DNA of 64,000 bases from Pelomonas nitida (GTDB lineage: Bacteria > Pseudomonadota > Gammaproteobacteria > Burkholderiales > Burkholderiaceae_C). Numbering within the stretch: position 1 is the first letter of the stretch; each line of letters starts with the position of its first letter. Under the pieces are notes generated by a model. That model made no database searches. It saw only the letters and a list, made by a program, of their open reading frames with translations, and was not told where the DNA came from. This document shows, piece by piece, positions 1 to 7,584 of the stretch. A program made the position numbers and the translations under genes. The stretch is taken from NCBI RefSeq assembly GCF_043555975.1, contig NZ_JBIGIA010000004.1, positions 248,001 to 312,000 on the forward strand. Reading direction: 5' to 3'.

Positions 1-469
1 CCAGCTGCTCATGCCCTCGCCGCTGCGCGCGGCTGACCAGCAGCAGCGCATAGGCCATGCCGCCCAGCAGCATCCACACGGCCATGGTCGACACGGCCCA
101 GCTGGGCTTGAACGGCATCGGGCTGCCCAGCGACCCGACCACGTAGCGCAGCCACGTGCCCAGCGCGGCGCCCAGGCCCACGGCCAGCGCCCGGCTGGCC
201 AGCTGCGCCGGCAGCCGCCAGCGGCGCCGCGCCAGCAGCGCCTCGGCCAGCGCGACGGCCAGCATCAGCGACAGGCCGGTCAACAGGCACTGGCGGCTGA
301 AGCGCACCAGGTCGAACAGGGCGTCGCCGAGCGTGCGCGGGTTGTTGTTGTTGCCGGCCCAGGTCAGCGACCGCGAGATGGCGTAGAGCAGGCAGAAGTA
401 GTAGACACCCGCGAGCATGCGCAGGTTGCAGACGCGGCGAAAGGCATGCAGCGGGCTCGGCTCCTCCAT
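1..469 (-). CDS. Integral membrane protein, N-terminal part (probable sensor kinase), cut by window edge
   Basis: The minus-strand frame opens at an ATG (467-469) and stays open to base 1, giving 156 residues. Four hydrophobic segments are visible, roughly residues 18-36, 60-78, 92-110 and 127-147. They are followed by a basic, polar stretch (LVSRAQRRGHEQL) of the kind that leads from a membrane sensor into the dimerisation helix of LytS/YehU-type histidine kinases. That family assignment is an inference, because no kinase motif lies inside the window. An in-frame GTG about 24 bases upstream is an alternative start; neither start has a strong Shine-Dalgarno sequence. An unrelated four-helix membrane protein remains possible. 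Confidence 0.55.
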   Translation of the reverse strand, partial: MEEPSPLHAFRRVCNLRMLAGVYYFCLLYAISRSLTWAGNNNNPRTLGDALFDLVRFSRQCLLTGLSLMLAVALAEALLARRRWRLPAQLASRALAVGLGAALGTWLRYVVGSLGSPMPFKPSWAVSTMAVWMLLGGMAYALLLVSRAQRRGHEQL

Positions 470-524
470 GCCCGCATTCTCGGCAGCGCCCACCGCCGCC
501 GGGGCGCGGTGCGATGAACTGCCG

Positions 525-962
525 TCAGGCGAGGCTGGCTGCGGCAATCAGCGCCTTGAGTTCGCGCTCCGACGCGGTCGGGTCGCCCAGGTTGACCTCG
601 ATGAGCCGGCGCAGGTGGGTGATGGACTCGATGTCGATGCTGCGGCAAATCACGCCGGCATGGTCGCCTTCGACATGGGCCAGCTCGCCCGCCATGGCGA
701 TGACAACGCCCCCCTCGGCGACGGTGCCGAGCGGCAGCTTGACGAGGCAGGGCATGCCGGCCTGCGGCGCGGCGCCGTCGGGCAACTGCAGCAGCACCCC
801 CTTGAGCGAGATGTCGATGACCTGGCAGCGCAGCAAGGCCTGCGTGGTGATCAGCTCGGCCCCGGCGGCGAAGGCGACGCGGGCGAATTGGCGGCGTTCG
901 GTGCTGATGATGTTCTCCCCGTGGCGGCCCGGCTGACGGCCCGTGTCGGGCCCGGCCGGCAT
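525..962 (-). CDS. PilZ-domain protein (probable c-di-GMP receptor)
   Basis: The product resembles single-domain PilZ proteins, cytoplasmic receptors that bind cyclic di-GMP and act on motility or surface polysaccharide. The two binding motifs are visible: the arginine motif in ERRQFARV and the D-x-S-x-x-G motif as DISLKG about 30 residues later. The start is uncertain. The ATG at 960-962 adds a proline/glycine-rich leader of about 20 residues that is unlike the family. The domain begins just before the ERRQ motif, where a GGGGAG Shine-Dalgarno-like string precedes a possible ATC codon but no ordinary start codon. A diguanylate cyclase encoded at 30896-32629 shows that the organism uses this second messenger. 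The partner is unknown. Confidence 0.75.
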   Translation of the reverse strand: MPAGPDTGRQPGRHGENIISTERRQFARVAFAAGAELITTQALLRCQVIDISLKGVLLQLPDGAAPQAGMPCLVKLPLGTVAEGGVVIAMAGELAHVEGDHAGVICRSIDIESITHLRRLIEVNLGDPTASERELKALIAAASLA

Positions 963-1127
963 TGGGCGGGGCCGGCCTGCAGCGCAGTCTAGGGCCTGCC
1001 CTTGGTCAGCGGTAGGCCTGTTGCGATCGTGTGAACAAGCCCTGGGCGCGGCAGGGCGCTGTCGCGGCGCGCCCCGCATGCCGGCACTTTGTTTATGCTG
1101 GGCCGACCCGGGTCATCAGGACGCCTC

Positions 1128-1697
1128 ATGCACGACCGTCGCCAGCATCTCCACCATCTCGCGGCTCTCGCCACGGCTACCGCGCTGCCTGCGCTGGCGG
1201 CCGAGGACAAGGGTGACACCTACGACGAGGATTCCATCCTCAAGGCCGCCACCGACTTCTTCGGCCAGACCACCGAGGGCCTGGCCAAGGTCATCGAGAA
1301 GGCCTTCAAGGAGCAGGGCCGGCCCAACGCCTACATCAAGGGCGAGGAAGCCGGCGCGGCCATCACGGTGGGCCTGCGCTACGGCGACGGCGAACTGCTC
1401 ATGAAGGGCGGCGGCGCGGCCCGTGTCTACTGGGCCGGCCCGTCCATCGGCTTCGATCTGGGCGTCAACGCGTCCAAGGTGTTCACACTGGCCTACCACC
1501 TGCCCAATGCCGGCGCCATCTACCAGCGCTTCCCTGGCGTGGACGGCAGCCTCTATTACGTGGGCGGCGCCGGCATCAACTACCAGCGCCTGAAGGGCAT
1601 CACGCTGGCGCCCATCCGCCTGGGCGTGGGCCTGCGCGCTGGCGCCAGCGTGGGCTATATCCACTACCGCCGGGAGAAGAGCATCAACCCGTTCTGA
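1128..1697 (+). CDS. DUF1134 (EipA-like) exported protein
   Basis: A 189-residue protein with a short signal-like leader (cleavage likely after ALA, about residue 24). The rest is typical of DUF1134: an acidic start, a glycine-rich YGDG..MKGGG region, and GPSIGFDLG..ASKVFTLAYHLP, ending near SVGYIHYRR. The family includes Brucella EipA, a small periplasmic beta-barrel protein linked to envelope integrity; no enzyme activity is known. The ATG at 1128 was chosen because it directly precedes the leader, although a GTG/ATG-like start lies 39 bases upstream. It is followed by a GC-rich hairpin (1705-1722), so it is probably transcribed alone. Confidence 0.8.
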   Translation: MHDRRQHLHHLAALATATALPALAAEDKGDTYDEDSILKAATDFFGQTTEGLAKVIEKAFKEQGRPNAYIKGEEAGAAITVGLRYGDGELLMKGGGAARVYWAGPSIGFDLGVNASKVFTLAYHLPNAGAIYQRFPGVDGSLYYVGGAGINYQRLKGITLAPIRLGVGLRAGASVGYIHYRREKSINPF

Positions 1698-1704
1698 CGC
1701 CAAA

Positions 1705-1722
1705 GCCGCAGGTTTCTGCGGC
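1705..1722 (+). terminator. Hairpin after DUF1134 gene
   Basis: A perfect 7-bp stem (GCCGCAG/CTGCGGC) with a GTTT loop begins 7 bases after the stop codon. There is no clear T-tract, so it is only a candidate terminator. Confidence 0.45.
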
Positions 1723-1797
1723 GGGTCAAAGCGCCGGCGGCGGCGCGCTGGCAGGGTTGCCGATTTCGTCACCAGACGGGTGGTTTCGCGGCGTAGA

Positions 1798-1813
1798 CTG
1801 TGAATTCATCCAG
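1798..1813. promoter_or_regulatory. Candidate LexA (SOS) box before nrdJ
   Basis: CTGTGAATTCATCCAG fits the CTG-N10-CAG LexA pattern of beta- and gammaproteobacteria and has an AT-rich centre. It lies 16-31 bases before the preferred GTG start of nrdJ, in the region where a promoter or leader is expected. SOS control of a ribonucleotide reductase is biologically reasonable, but the match is by eye and no scoring matrix was applied. Confidence 0.45.
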
Positions 1814-1828
1814 TACTCGAGGCCCATC

Positions 1829-4800
1829 GTGAGCAGCACCACCGACCTGCCCGTGCAGGACATTTCCAGCGAAGTCCTGATCGAAAAGTACGCCAAGGGC
1901 GAGGAGCAGACGCCCGACGAGTTGCGCGAACGCGTGGCCCGAGCGCTTGCCGCCGCCGAGAAGCCGGCCGACCGCGCGCGCTGGATGGCTGCCTTCCTGG
2001 ACGCGCAGCGGCGCGGCTTCGTGCCGGCCGGGCGCATCATGTCCGCCGCCGGCACCGAGCTGTCGGCCACGCTGATCAATTGCTTCGTGCAGCCCGTGGG
2101 TGACAGCATCGCGACCGCCGAGGACGGTGTGCCGGGCATCTACACGGCACTCACCGAAGCCGCCGAGACCATGCGCCGCGGTGGCGGCGTGGGCTACGAC
2201 TTCAGCCGCATCCGACCGGTCGGCGCCTGGGTGGGTTCCACCCGCAGCCATGCGTCCGGGCCGATCAGCTACATGCGCGTGTTCGATCGCAGCTGCGAGA
2301 CGGTGGAAAGCGCCGGCAGCCGGCGCGGCGCGCAGATGGGCGTGCTGCGCTGCGACCACCCCGACATCGAGGCCTTCATCCACGCCAAGGACCAGGGCGA
2401 CCTGCGCAACTTCAACATCTCCATCGGCGTGACCGACGCCTTCATGGCCGCCGTGCAGGCCGACGATGTGGTGGAGCTGGCGCACAAGGCCCAGCCCAGC
2501 GCCGAGCAGATCGAGGCCGGCGCCTACCAGCGCGGCGACGGGCAGTGGGTCTACCGCCAGGTGCGCGCTCGCGAGCTCTGGGACCAGGTCATGCGCTCCA
2601 CCTACGACCACGCCGAGCCCGGCGTGCTGTTCCTGGACCGCATCAACGCCGACAACAACCTGCACTACTGCGAAACGATCGCGGCGACCAACCCCTGCGT
2701 GACAGCCGATACCTGGACGATGACCAGCGAAGGCCCGCGCCAGGTGGGCGCGCTGATCGGCAAGCCCTTCCACGCCATCGTCGATGGCAAGGCCTACGCC
2801 ACCGAGTCGGCGGGCTTCTTCGCGACCGGCGTGAAGCCGGTGTTGAAGCTGTCCGCGCGCGAAGGTCATGTGCTGCGCCTGACGGGCGACCACCCGGTGC
2901 GCCGCGTCACACGCAAGACGCGTTACCTCGTCGAAGCCGAATGGGCGCCGGCGGGCCACTTGAAGCCCGGTGACGAGCTGATGCTGCACGACCACCGCGC
3001 CCTGCCGGGCTGGGAAGGCCCCCGCAGCGAGGCCGAGGGCTATCTGCTGGGTCTGCTGATCGGCGACGGCACGCTGAAGGCCGACAAGGCCGTGCTGTCC
3101 GTCTGGGCGCCGGAGTTGAAGGCCGTCGGTAGCGATGTGGTCCATCGCCCGGCCAGCGTCGAGAGCGTCATGCGTGCGGCTGAGGCGGCGATGCGCACCG
3201 CCATCGTCAGCCGCGCCGATTTCCGGGGCTGGCAACGCCCGGTGGCTGGTCGCGGCGAGTTCCGCCTCGCATCCACCGGTCTGCGCGACCTGGCCGGCGC
3301 GCTGGGCGCGGCGCCTGGCAACAAGCGCATCACGCCCGCCATGGAGGCCACGTCGTCCGACTTCCATCGTGGCCTGCTGCGCGGCCTCTTCGATGCCGAC
3401 GGTTCGGTGCAGGGCACGCACGACAAAGGCGTCAGCGTGCGCTTGAGCCAGGCCGACCTGGCTCAGCTGCAGGCGGTGCAACGCATGCTGGGGCGGCTGG
3501 GCATTGGGTCGACGATTTATCGCGAACGTCAGCCGGCCGGCCTGCAGCGCCTGCCCGATGGCCGTGGCGGCGAGCGCGAGTACGAGCGTCGCGCGGTGCA
3601 CGAATTGGTCATCAGCGGCGACAACCTGCACCGCTATGCGGAGTGGGTCGGCTTCGAGGACAGCGCCAAGCAGTCGCGCCTGCAAGATTTGCTTGGCAGC
3701 TACCGGCGCTCGTTGAACCGCGAACGTTTCACGGCGACCGTCGAATCGATCCAGGCCGATGGCGTGGAAGAAGTCTTCGACGTGACGGTTGAGCATGTCC
3801 ACGCCTTCGATGCCAACGGCCTGTACGTGCACAACTGTGCCGAACAGCCGCTGCCGCCCTATGGCTGCTGCTGCCTCGGCTCCATCGACCTGACGCGTTT
3901 CGTGCAGGGCCCGTTCAGCGCAGCCCCCCGTTTCGACGAGGCCGGGTTCGCCGAGGTCGTGGCCGTCGCCACCCGCATGCTGGACAACGTGCTCGACGTC
4001 ACGCCGTGGCCGCTGCCCGCGCAGGCGCAGGAGGCGGCCAACAAGCGCCGTGTGGGCCTGGGCTTCACCGGCCTGGGCGATGCGCTGGTGATGCTGAACC
4101 TGCGCTACGACACGCAAGAAGCCCGCGACATGGCAAGTCGCATCAGCGAAGTCATGCGCGATGCCGCCTATGCGGCCAGCAGCGATCTCGCCGCCGAGCG
4201 CGGCAGCTTCCCGCTGTTCAACGCCGACCTCTATCTGTCCGGCGGCAGCTTCGCCTCGCGCCTGCCGGCCGCCCTGAAGGACAAGCTCCGTTCTCAGGGC
4301 CTGCGCAACTCCCACCTGCTGTCCATCGCGCCTACTGGCACCATCAGCCTCGCCTTCGCCGACAACGCGAGCAACGGCATCGAGCCGGCGTTCTCATGGA
4401 CCTACACGCGCAAGAAGCGCCTGTCGCAGGCCGAGGGCGGCGGCTTCAAGGAGTACCAGGTCGAGGACCACGCCTGGCGCCTGTACCGCCATCTGTTCGG
4501 TGCCGACGCGGCGCTGTCCGACGCCTTCGTCACGGCGCTGGAGCTGAGTGCGGCCGACCACGCGGCCATGGTGGCGGCCGTGGCGCCCTACATCGACACG
4601 TCCATCAGCAAGACCGTCAACGTGCCGGCCGACTACCCGTACGAGGACTTCCAGGACCTGTACGTGCAGGCCTGGCAATCCAAGCTGAAGGGCCTGGCCA
4701 CCTACCGGCCCAACAGCGTGCTGGGCTCGGTGCTGTCGGTCACGCCCGAGGTCAAGCAGCCCGAGCCGCTGAAGGCTGACCCTGACGGTACCAACCAGCG

Positions 4801-5878
4801 CCTCAAGGTCGAGCGCCTGCCGCAGGCCGTCGTCGCGTCGCTGCGCTGGCCCAGCCGGCCCGACATGCCCGGTGGCAACCCGGCCTGGAGCTATCTCATC
4901 CAGCACCCGCACGGCGACTTTGCGCTGTTCATCGGCGAGCTGCCGCTGGACGGCCCCGATGGCGGGCTGTTCGGCCGCAACCTGCCGTTCGAGGTGTGGG
5001 TGAACGGCGCGGAGCAGCCGCGTGGCCTGTCGGCGCTGGCCAAGACGCTGTCCATGGACCTGCGCACCAACGACGCCGCCTGGCTGCGCCTGAAGCTGGA
5101 TGCGCTGGCGACGGTGGCCGAGGAGCGCGCCTTCGAGATGCCCATGCCGCCCAGCGGCGAGAAGCGCCTGTTCCCCGGCGTCGTCGCCGCGACGGCTGCC
5201 GTCATCCGCTGGCGCTGCGAACAGCTCGGTGCGCTGCAGGACGGCGGCCCCACGCCGGTGGTGGACGCCATGTTCAGCCGCAACGAGCCGCGCACTGGCA
5301 CTTCGGGCACGCTGGCCTGGGCGGTGGACGTGGACAACCCGGCCACCAACGAGCAGTTCACACTGACGCTCAAGGAGGTGGTGCTGCCCACGCCTGGATC
5401 CGACGGTTCGGGTGGCACCGTCACGCGGCCCTGCGCCATGGGCTTCTCAGGCAACTACCCCAAGGCGCTGGACGGCCTGGCGCGGCTGCTGTCACTCGAC
5501 ATGCGCGTCATGGACCCCGGCTGGATTGCGATGAAGCTGCGCAAGCTGCTCAATGTTGGCGAACCGCTGGGCCACTTCATGGCGCCGGTGCCGTCGTTGA
5601 ACGGCGAGCGCCGGCAGCAGGTCTGGCCCTCGACCGTGGCGTATGTGGCGCGCCTCGTCATCCACCGCTACGCGATGCTGGGCATCCTCGATGAGGCCGG
5701 CCAGCCGCTGGTGGACATGGGCCTGCTGCAATCACCCGCGCCGAAGCAGGTGGCAGCCGCCGGCGTGCTGCAGGTGCAGGCGGGCAAGCCCTGCCCCGAG
5801 TGCGGCAACGCGACCATGATTCACAAGGACGGCTGCGACTTCTGCACCGCGTGCGGCTATGTGGGCCAGTGCGGCTGA
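1829..5878 (+). CDS. nrdJ: Adenosylcobalamin-dependent (class II) ribonucleotide reductase with intein
   Basis: Reduces ribonucleotides to deoxyribonucleotides using a thiyl radical generated from adenosylcobalamin, so it works without oxygen or a separate radical subunit. The precursor is 1349 residues; removing the 380-residue intein (residues 290-669) leaves about 969, normal for NrdJ. N-terminal reductase motifs are intact (GGGVGYDFSRIRP). The active-site NPC-AEQ motif is split by the intein, and SIAPTGTISLAF follows. The C-terminal part carries the duplicated TSCPD-type region and ends in a zinc ribbon (CPECGN...CDFCTACGYVGQCG). The GTG at 1829 was chosen over an in-frame TTG at 1757 because the shorter N-terminus (VSSTTDLPVQDIS) matches the family start. 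A GAGG lies 6-9 bases upstream. Production of active enzyme requires protein splicing. Confidence 0.93.
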   Translation: MSSTTDLPVQDISSEVLIEKYAKGEEQTPDELRERVARALAAAEKPADRARWMAAFLDAQRRGFVPAGRIMSAAGTELSATLINCFVQPVGDSIATAEDGVPGIYTALTEAAETMRRGGGVGYDFSRIRPVGAWVGSTRSHASGPISYMRVFDRSCETVESAGSRRGAQMGVLRCDHPDIEAFIHAKDQGDLRNFNISIGVTDAFMAAVQADDVVELAHKAQPSAEQIEAGAYQRGDGQWVYRQVRARELWDQVMRSTYDHAEPGVLFLDRINADNNLHYCETIAATNPCVTADTWTMTSEGPRQVGALIGKPFHAIVDGKAYATESAGFFATGVKPVLKLSAREGHVLRLTGDHPVRRVTRKTRYLVEAEWAPAGHLKPGDELMLHDHRALPGWEGPRSEAEGYLLGLLIGDGTLKADKAVLSVWAPELKAVGSDVVHRPASVESVMRAAEAAMRTAIVSRADFRGWQRPVAGRGEFRLASTGLRDLAGALGAAPGNKRITPAMEATSSDFHRGLLRGLFDADGSVQGTHDKGVSVRLSQADLAQLQAVQRMLGRLGIGSTIYRERQPAGLQRLPDGRGGEREYERRAVHELVISGDNLHRYAEWVGFEDSAKQSRLQDLLGSYRRSLNRERFTATVESIQADGVEEVFDVTVEHVHAFDANGLYVHNCAEQPLPPYGCCCLGSIDLTRFVQGPFSAAPRFDEAGFAEVVAVATRMLDNVLDVTPWPLPAQAQEAANKRRVGLGFTGLGDALVMLNLRYDTQEARDMASRISEVMRDAAYAASSDLAAERGSFPLFNADLYLSGGSFASRLPAALKDKLRSQGLRNSHLLSIAPTGTISLAFADNASNGIEPAFSWTYTRKKRLSQAEGGGFKEYQVEDHAWRLYRHLFGADAALSDAFVTALELSAADHAAMVAAVAPYIDTSISKTVNVPADYPYEDFQDLYVQAWQSKLKGLATYRPNSVLGSVLSVTPEVKQPEPLKADPDGTNQRLKVERLPQAVVASLRWPSRPDMPGGNPAWSYLIQHPHGDFALFIGELPLDGPDGGLFGRNLPFEVWVNGAEQPRGLSALAKTLSMDLRTNDAAWLRLKLDALATVAEERAFEMPMPPSGEKRLFPGVVAATAAVIRWRCEQLGALQDGGPTPVVDAMFSRNEPRTGTSGTLAWAVDVDNPATNEQFTLTLKEVVLPTPGSDGSGGTVTRPCAMGFSGNYPKALDGLARLLSLDMRVMDPGWIAMKLRKLLNVGEPLGHFMAPVPSLNGERRQQVWPSTVAYVARLVIHRYAMLGILDEAGQPLVDMGLLQSPAPKQVAAAGVLQVQAGKPCPECGNATMIHKDGCDFCTACGYVGQCG
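2696..3835 (+). other. Intein with LAGLIDADG homing endonuclease inside nrdJ
   Basis: A 380-residue in-frame insertion with all the marks of a splicing-competent intein. It begins with Cys (CVTADTWTM), has a block-B-like LTGDHPV with Thr and His, and ends with a block F region (EEVFDVTVEHVHAF) and the terminal His-Asn (GLYVHN). The +1 extein residue is Cys. Two dodecapeptide motifs of a LAGLIDADG endonuclease, YLLGLLIGDG and LLRGLFDADG, keep their acidic residues, so the homing function may also be intact. The +1 cysteine is the catalytic thiyl-radical cysteine of the host enzyme. Base composition resembles the host gene, which suggests the intein is not very recent. Confidence 0.93.
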
Positions 5879-5930
5879 CCCTGGACCGCAGGACGGTTCG
5901 TCGCGTCTGTGCGAGCCAGCCACCAACGAG

Positions 5931-5954
5931 CCTCCACGGCCTTGGCCGTTGAGG
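5931..5954 (+). terminator. Hairpin after nrdJ
   Basis: The arms 5931-5941 and 5944-5954 (CCTCCACGGCC / GGCCGTTGAGG) pair over 11 bases with one mismatch, and are followed by TTT. It starts 53 bases after the nrdJ stop. The rest of 5879-6035 shows nothing else recognisable. Confidence 0.45.
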
Positions 5955-6035
5955 TTTCGGCCTGCGCGCAGGCGGTAGAGCCGCAGGTGCACGGGTGTTC
6001 GCCGAAGCCGCGTTTCGCGCCAGCCGGTCGAGGGC

Positions 6036-6275
6036 TCACATGACGCGCAGGGTGGCCAGATGTTCAACCTGGAGTTCGTTCAAGGCGTCGAGCTCGGCGT
6101 TCACCCAGAAAACGTTCTCCTCGGCGCGGGCGAGTTCGGCCCGTAGCTGCGGCAACGCCGTTTCAGGCACGTCGATGCCGGACTCCGCGTCCCGCAAGGC
6201 CTTGCGGGCCGTGCGTTGTGCGACGTGTGCGTCCTCGAGTTCGTGGCGCTTCTCTTCAATGCGCTGTTCGTACAT
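6036..6275 (-). CDS. Small coiled-coil hypothetical protein
   Basis: A 79-residue, highly charged protein rich in Ala, Glu, Leu and Arg with heptad-like spacing over nearly its whole length (YEQRIEEKRHELEDAHV onward), so it is probably a helical hairpin or coiled coil. It has no signal peptide or membrane segment. A GGGAG string lies about 10 bases before the ATG. I do not recognise a family. It lies downstream of, and on the same strand as, the sugar-binding protein gene, but 182 bases separate them. Lack of frame-specific homology evidence keeps confidence moderate. Confidence 0.5.
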   Translation of the reverse strand: MYEQRIEEKRHELEDAHVAQRTARKALRDAESGIDVPETALPQLRAELARAEENVFWVNAELDALNELQVEHLATLRVM

Positions 6276-6457
6276 TCTTTTTGCTCCCGGCTGCGCCCGC
6301 TCTCGCGGCGGCTGTTGACCAATACCGGCGCCCCATCGCAAATCTACAGCGGTCGACCACGCTTGATCCCTGGCAAGCTTCCCAGGTAGCCGAGGGTGCC
6401 GGCCGCTGCCAACCGCTTGTTCTGGGCGTTCGCGGCCCAGATGCGCGCCAGCGCCGC

Positions 6458-7531
6458 TCAGGTCGCCGCGGAAGCCTCGCCCAGCCATTGCCGGCGATAG
6501 TCGGCCCGGTAGGGTGAGTCGTCGGCGATGTCGCGGTTGCCGAGCGCGCGCAGGTAGGCCGTCGTGACGGTGATCGGGGGCCAGACCCGGCCGCTGGCGG
6601 CCTGGCCGAGGAAGGCGCGGCGCAGCTCGTCGGCCAGCTGCCACCCTTGCTGGCCGGTGGGCTCGGCGATCGTGGCCAGCTGCTGGGAGAGGCCCGAGCG
6701 GATGCGCCCGATCGCGGCGCGGGACCCGTCACCGGCGGCGATGCCGACGATGTCCGGCCGGCCCAGCGCCCGCAGCGGGAAGTGCATCGAGTCCATGTAG
6801 GCGTCGTTGATGGCCAGCAAGTGTGTCCAGCGTTCGCCGAAGCGCTCCTGCAGCGCCGCCAGGGCACCGGCCATGGCCTGCGAGGCGCTGGAGATGGGGA
6901 GGTCTTCGACGCCCAGCAGCTCGCAGCGGCTGTAGCGGGTCAGCGCGTCGCGCATGCGCTGCGTCTTCGCGTTGGCGATCTCGAAGCGGCTGTCATTGAA
7001 GATGACGACGCCGGCCCGGCCGTTGGCCATGCTCTGCGGCACCAGCGCCACGGCCATTTCGGCGACGACGGCAGGGTCGGTGGCGATGTTGCTGAACAGC
7101 CGGCCCGATGGCCCGCTGCGTGCAGCGGCGTGCCAGCCGACCAGCACGGTGGCGACCGGGCCGGCGCGCTCCAGCGGCCCGGCGATGTCGGCCTGGTCGA
7201 AGCCGCCCAGCACGATGCCGTCGACCCCCTGCTGCAGCGCGCTCTCGAACTGCTGCGCGATCAGCGTCCGCGAACCGTCGCCATTGAGCACGTTGAGCGT
7301 CCAGCCCAGCGTCTTGCAGGCCTCCTCGAAGGCGCGGTAGACGGTCGTGATGCCGCCGTTGCGGAAGTCCTGGGCGAGGAAGGTCACCCGCCGCTGGCCG
7401 GTGGCCGATGACTTTGCCGCCGTCATGCCGGCCAGCGGCAGCGCCGCCAGCGCACCGCCGACAAAGGTGCGGCGATCGATGCCGCAGCCGGATGGGGCAC
7501 CGGTGAGCGGCCTGCGCGGGCGGGAGTCCAT
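6458..7531 (-). CDS. Orphan sugar-type ABC substrate-binding protein (periplasmic, Tat signal)
   Basis: Resembles the RbsB/LacI-fold periplasmic sugar-binding family (Peripla_BP_4). The 357-residue product has a twin-arginine leader (IDRRTFVGGALAALPLAG). The binding domain follows: VTFLAQDFRNGG, GWTLNVLNGDGS, QQGVDGIVLGGFD, then the second lobe with HLLAINDAYMDSM and GIAAGDGS. These are the usual crossover and ligand-pocket regions of the family. No permease or ATPase gene is adjacent, so it may serve a transporter encoded elsewhere or act as a sensor. The nearest same-strand gene upstream is the POT transporter, whose stop lies 53 bases before this start, so the two could be co-transcribed. 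Confidence 0.78.
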   Translation of the reverse strand: MDSRPRRPLTGAPSGCGIDRRTFVGGALAALPLAGMTAAKSSATGQRRVTFLAQDFRNGGITTVYRAFEEACKTLGWTLNVLNGDGSRTLIAQQFESALQQGVDGIVLGGFDQADIAGPLERAGPVATVLVGWHAAARSGPSGRLFSNIATDPAVVAEMAVALVPQSMANGRAGVVIFNDSRFEIANAKTQRMRDALTRYSRCELLGVEDLPISSASQAMAGALAALQERFGERWTHLLAINDAYMDSMHFPLRALGRPDIVGIAAGDGSRAAIGRIRSGLSQQLATIAEPTGQQGWQLADELRRAFLGQAASGRVWPPITVTTAYLRALGNRDIADDSPYRADYRRQWLGEASAAT

Positions 7532-7584
7532 GCGGCAAGCCTACTCGCGGCAGCGCGCTTGGGCGAGCGGCGTTTTACGGAGGA

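Noticed and set aside
11..517. Plus-strand frame of 168 codons at the left edge
   Set aside because: The composition is Gln/His/Arg/Ala-rich antisense type, whereas the minus strand encodes a clear four-helix membrane protein.
1698..1828. Cobalamin riboswitch before the B12-dependent reductase
   Set aside because: The gap is only about 130 bases and shows neither the B12-box-like conserved string nor the multi-stem layout. Moreover, cobalamin riboswitches usually repress B12-independent isoenzymes or transport genes.
1769..4315. Long minus-strand open frame opposite nrdJ
   Set aside because: It has the same antisense composition artefact, with no recognisable motif, while the plus strand encodes unmistakable reductase and intein motifs.
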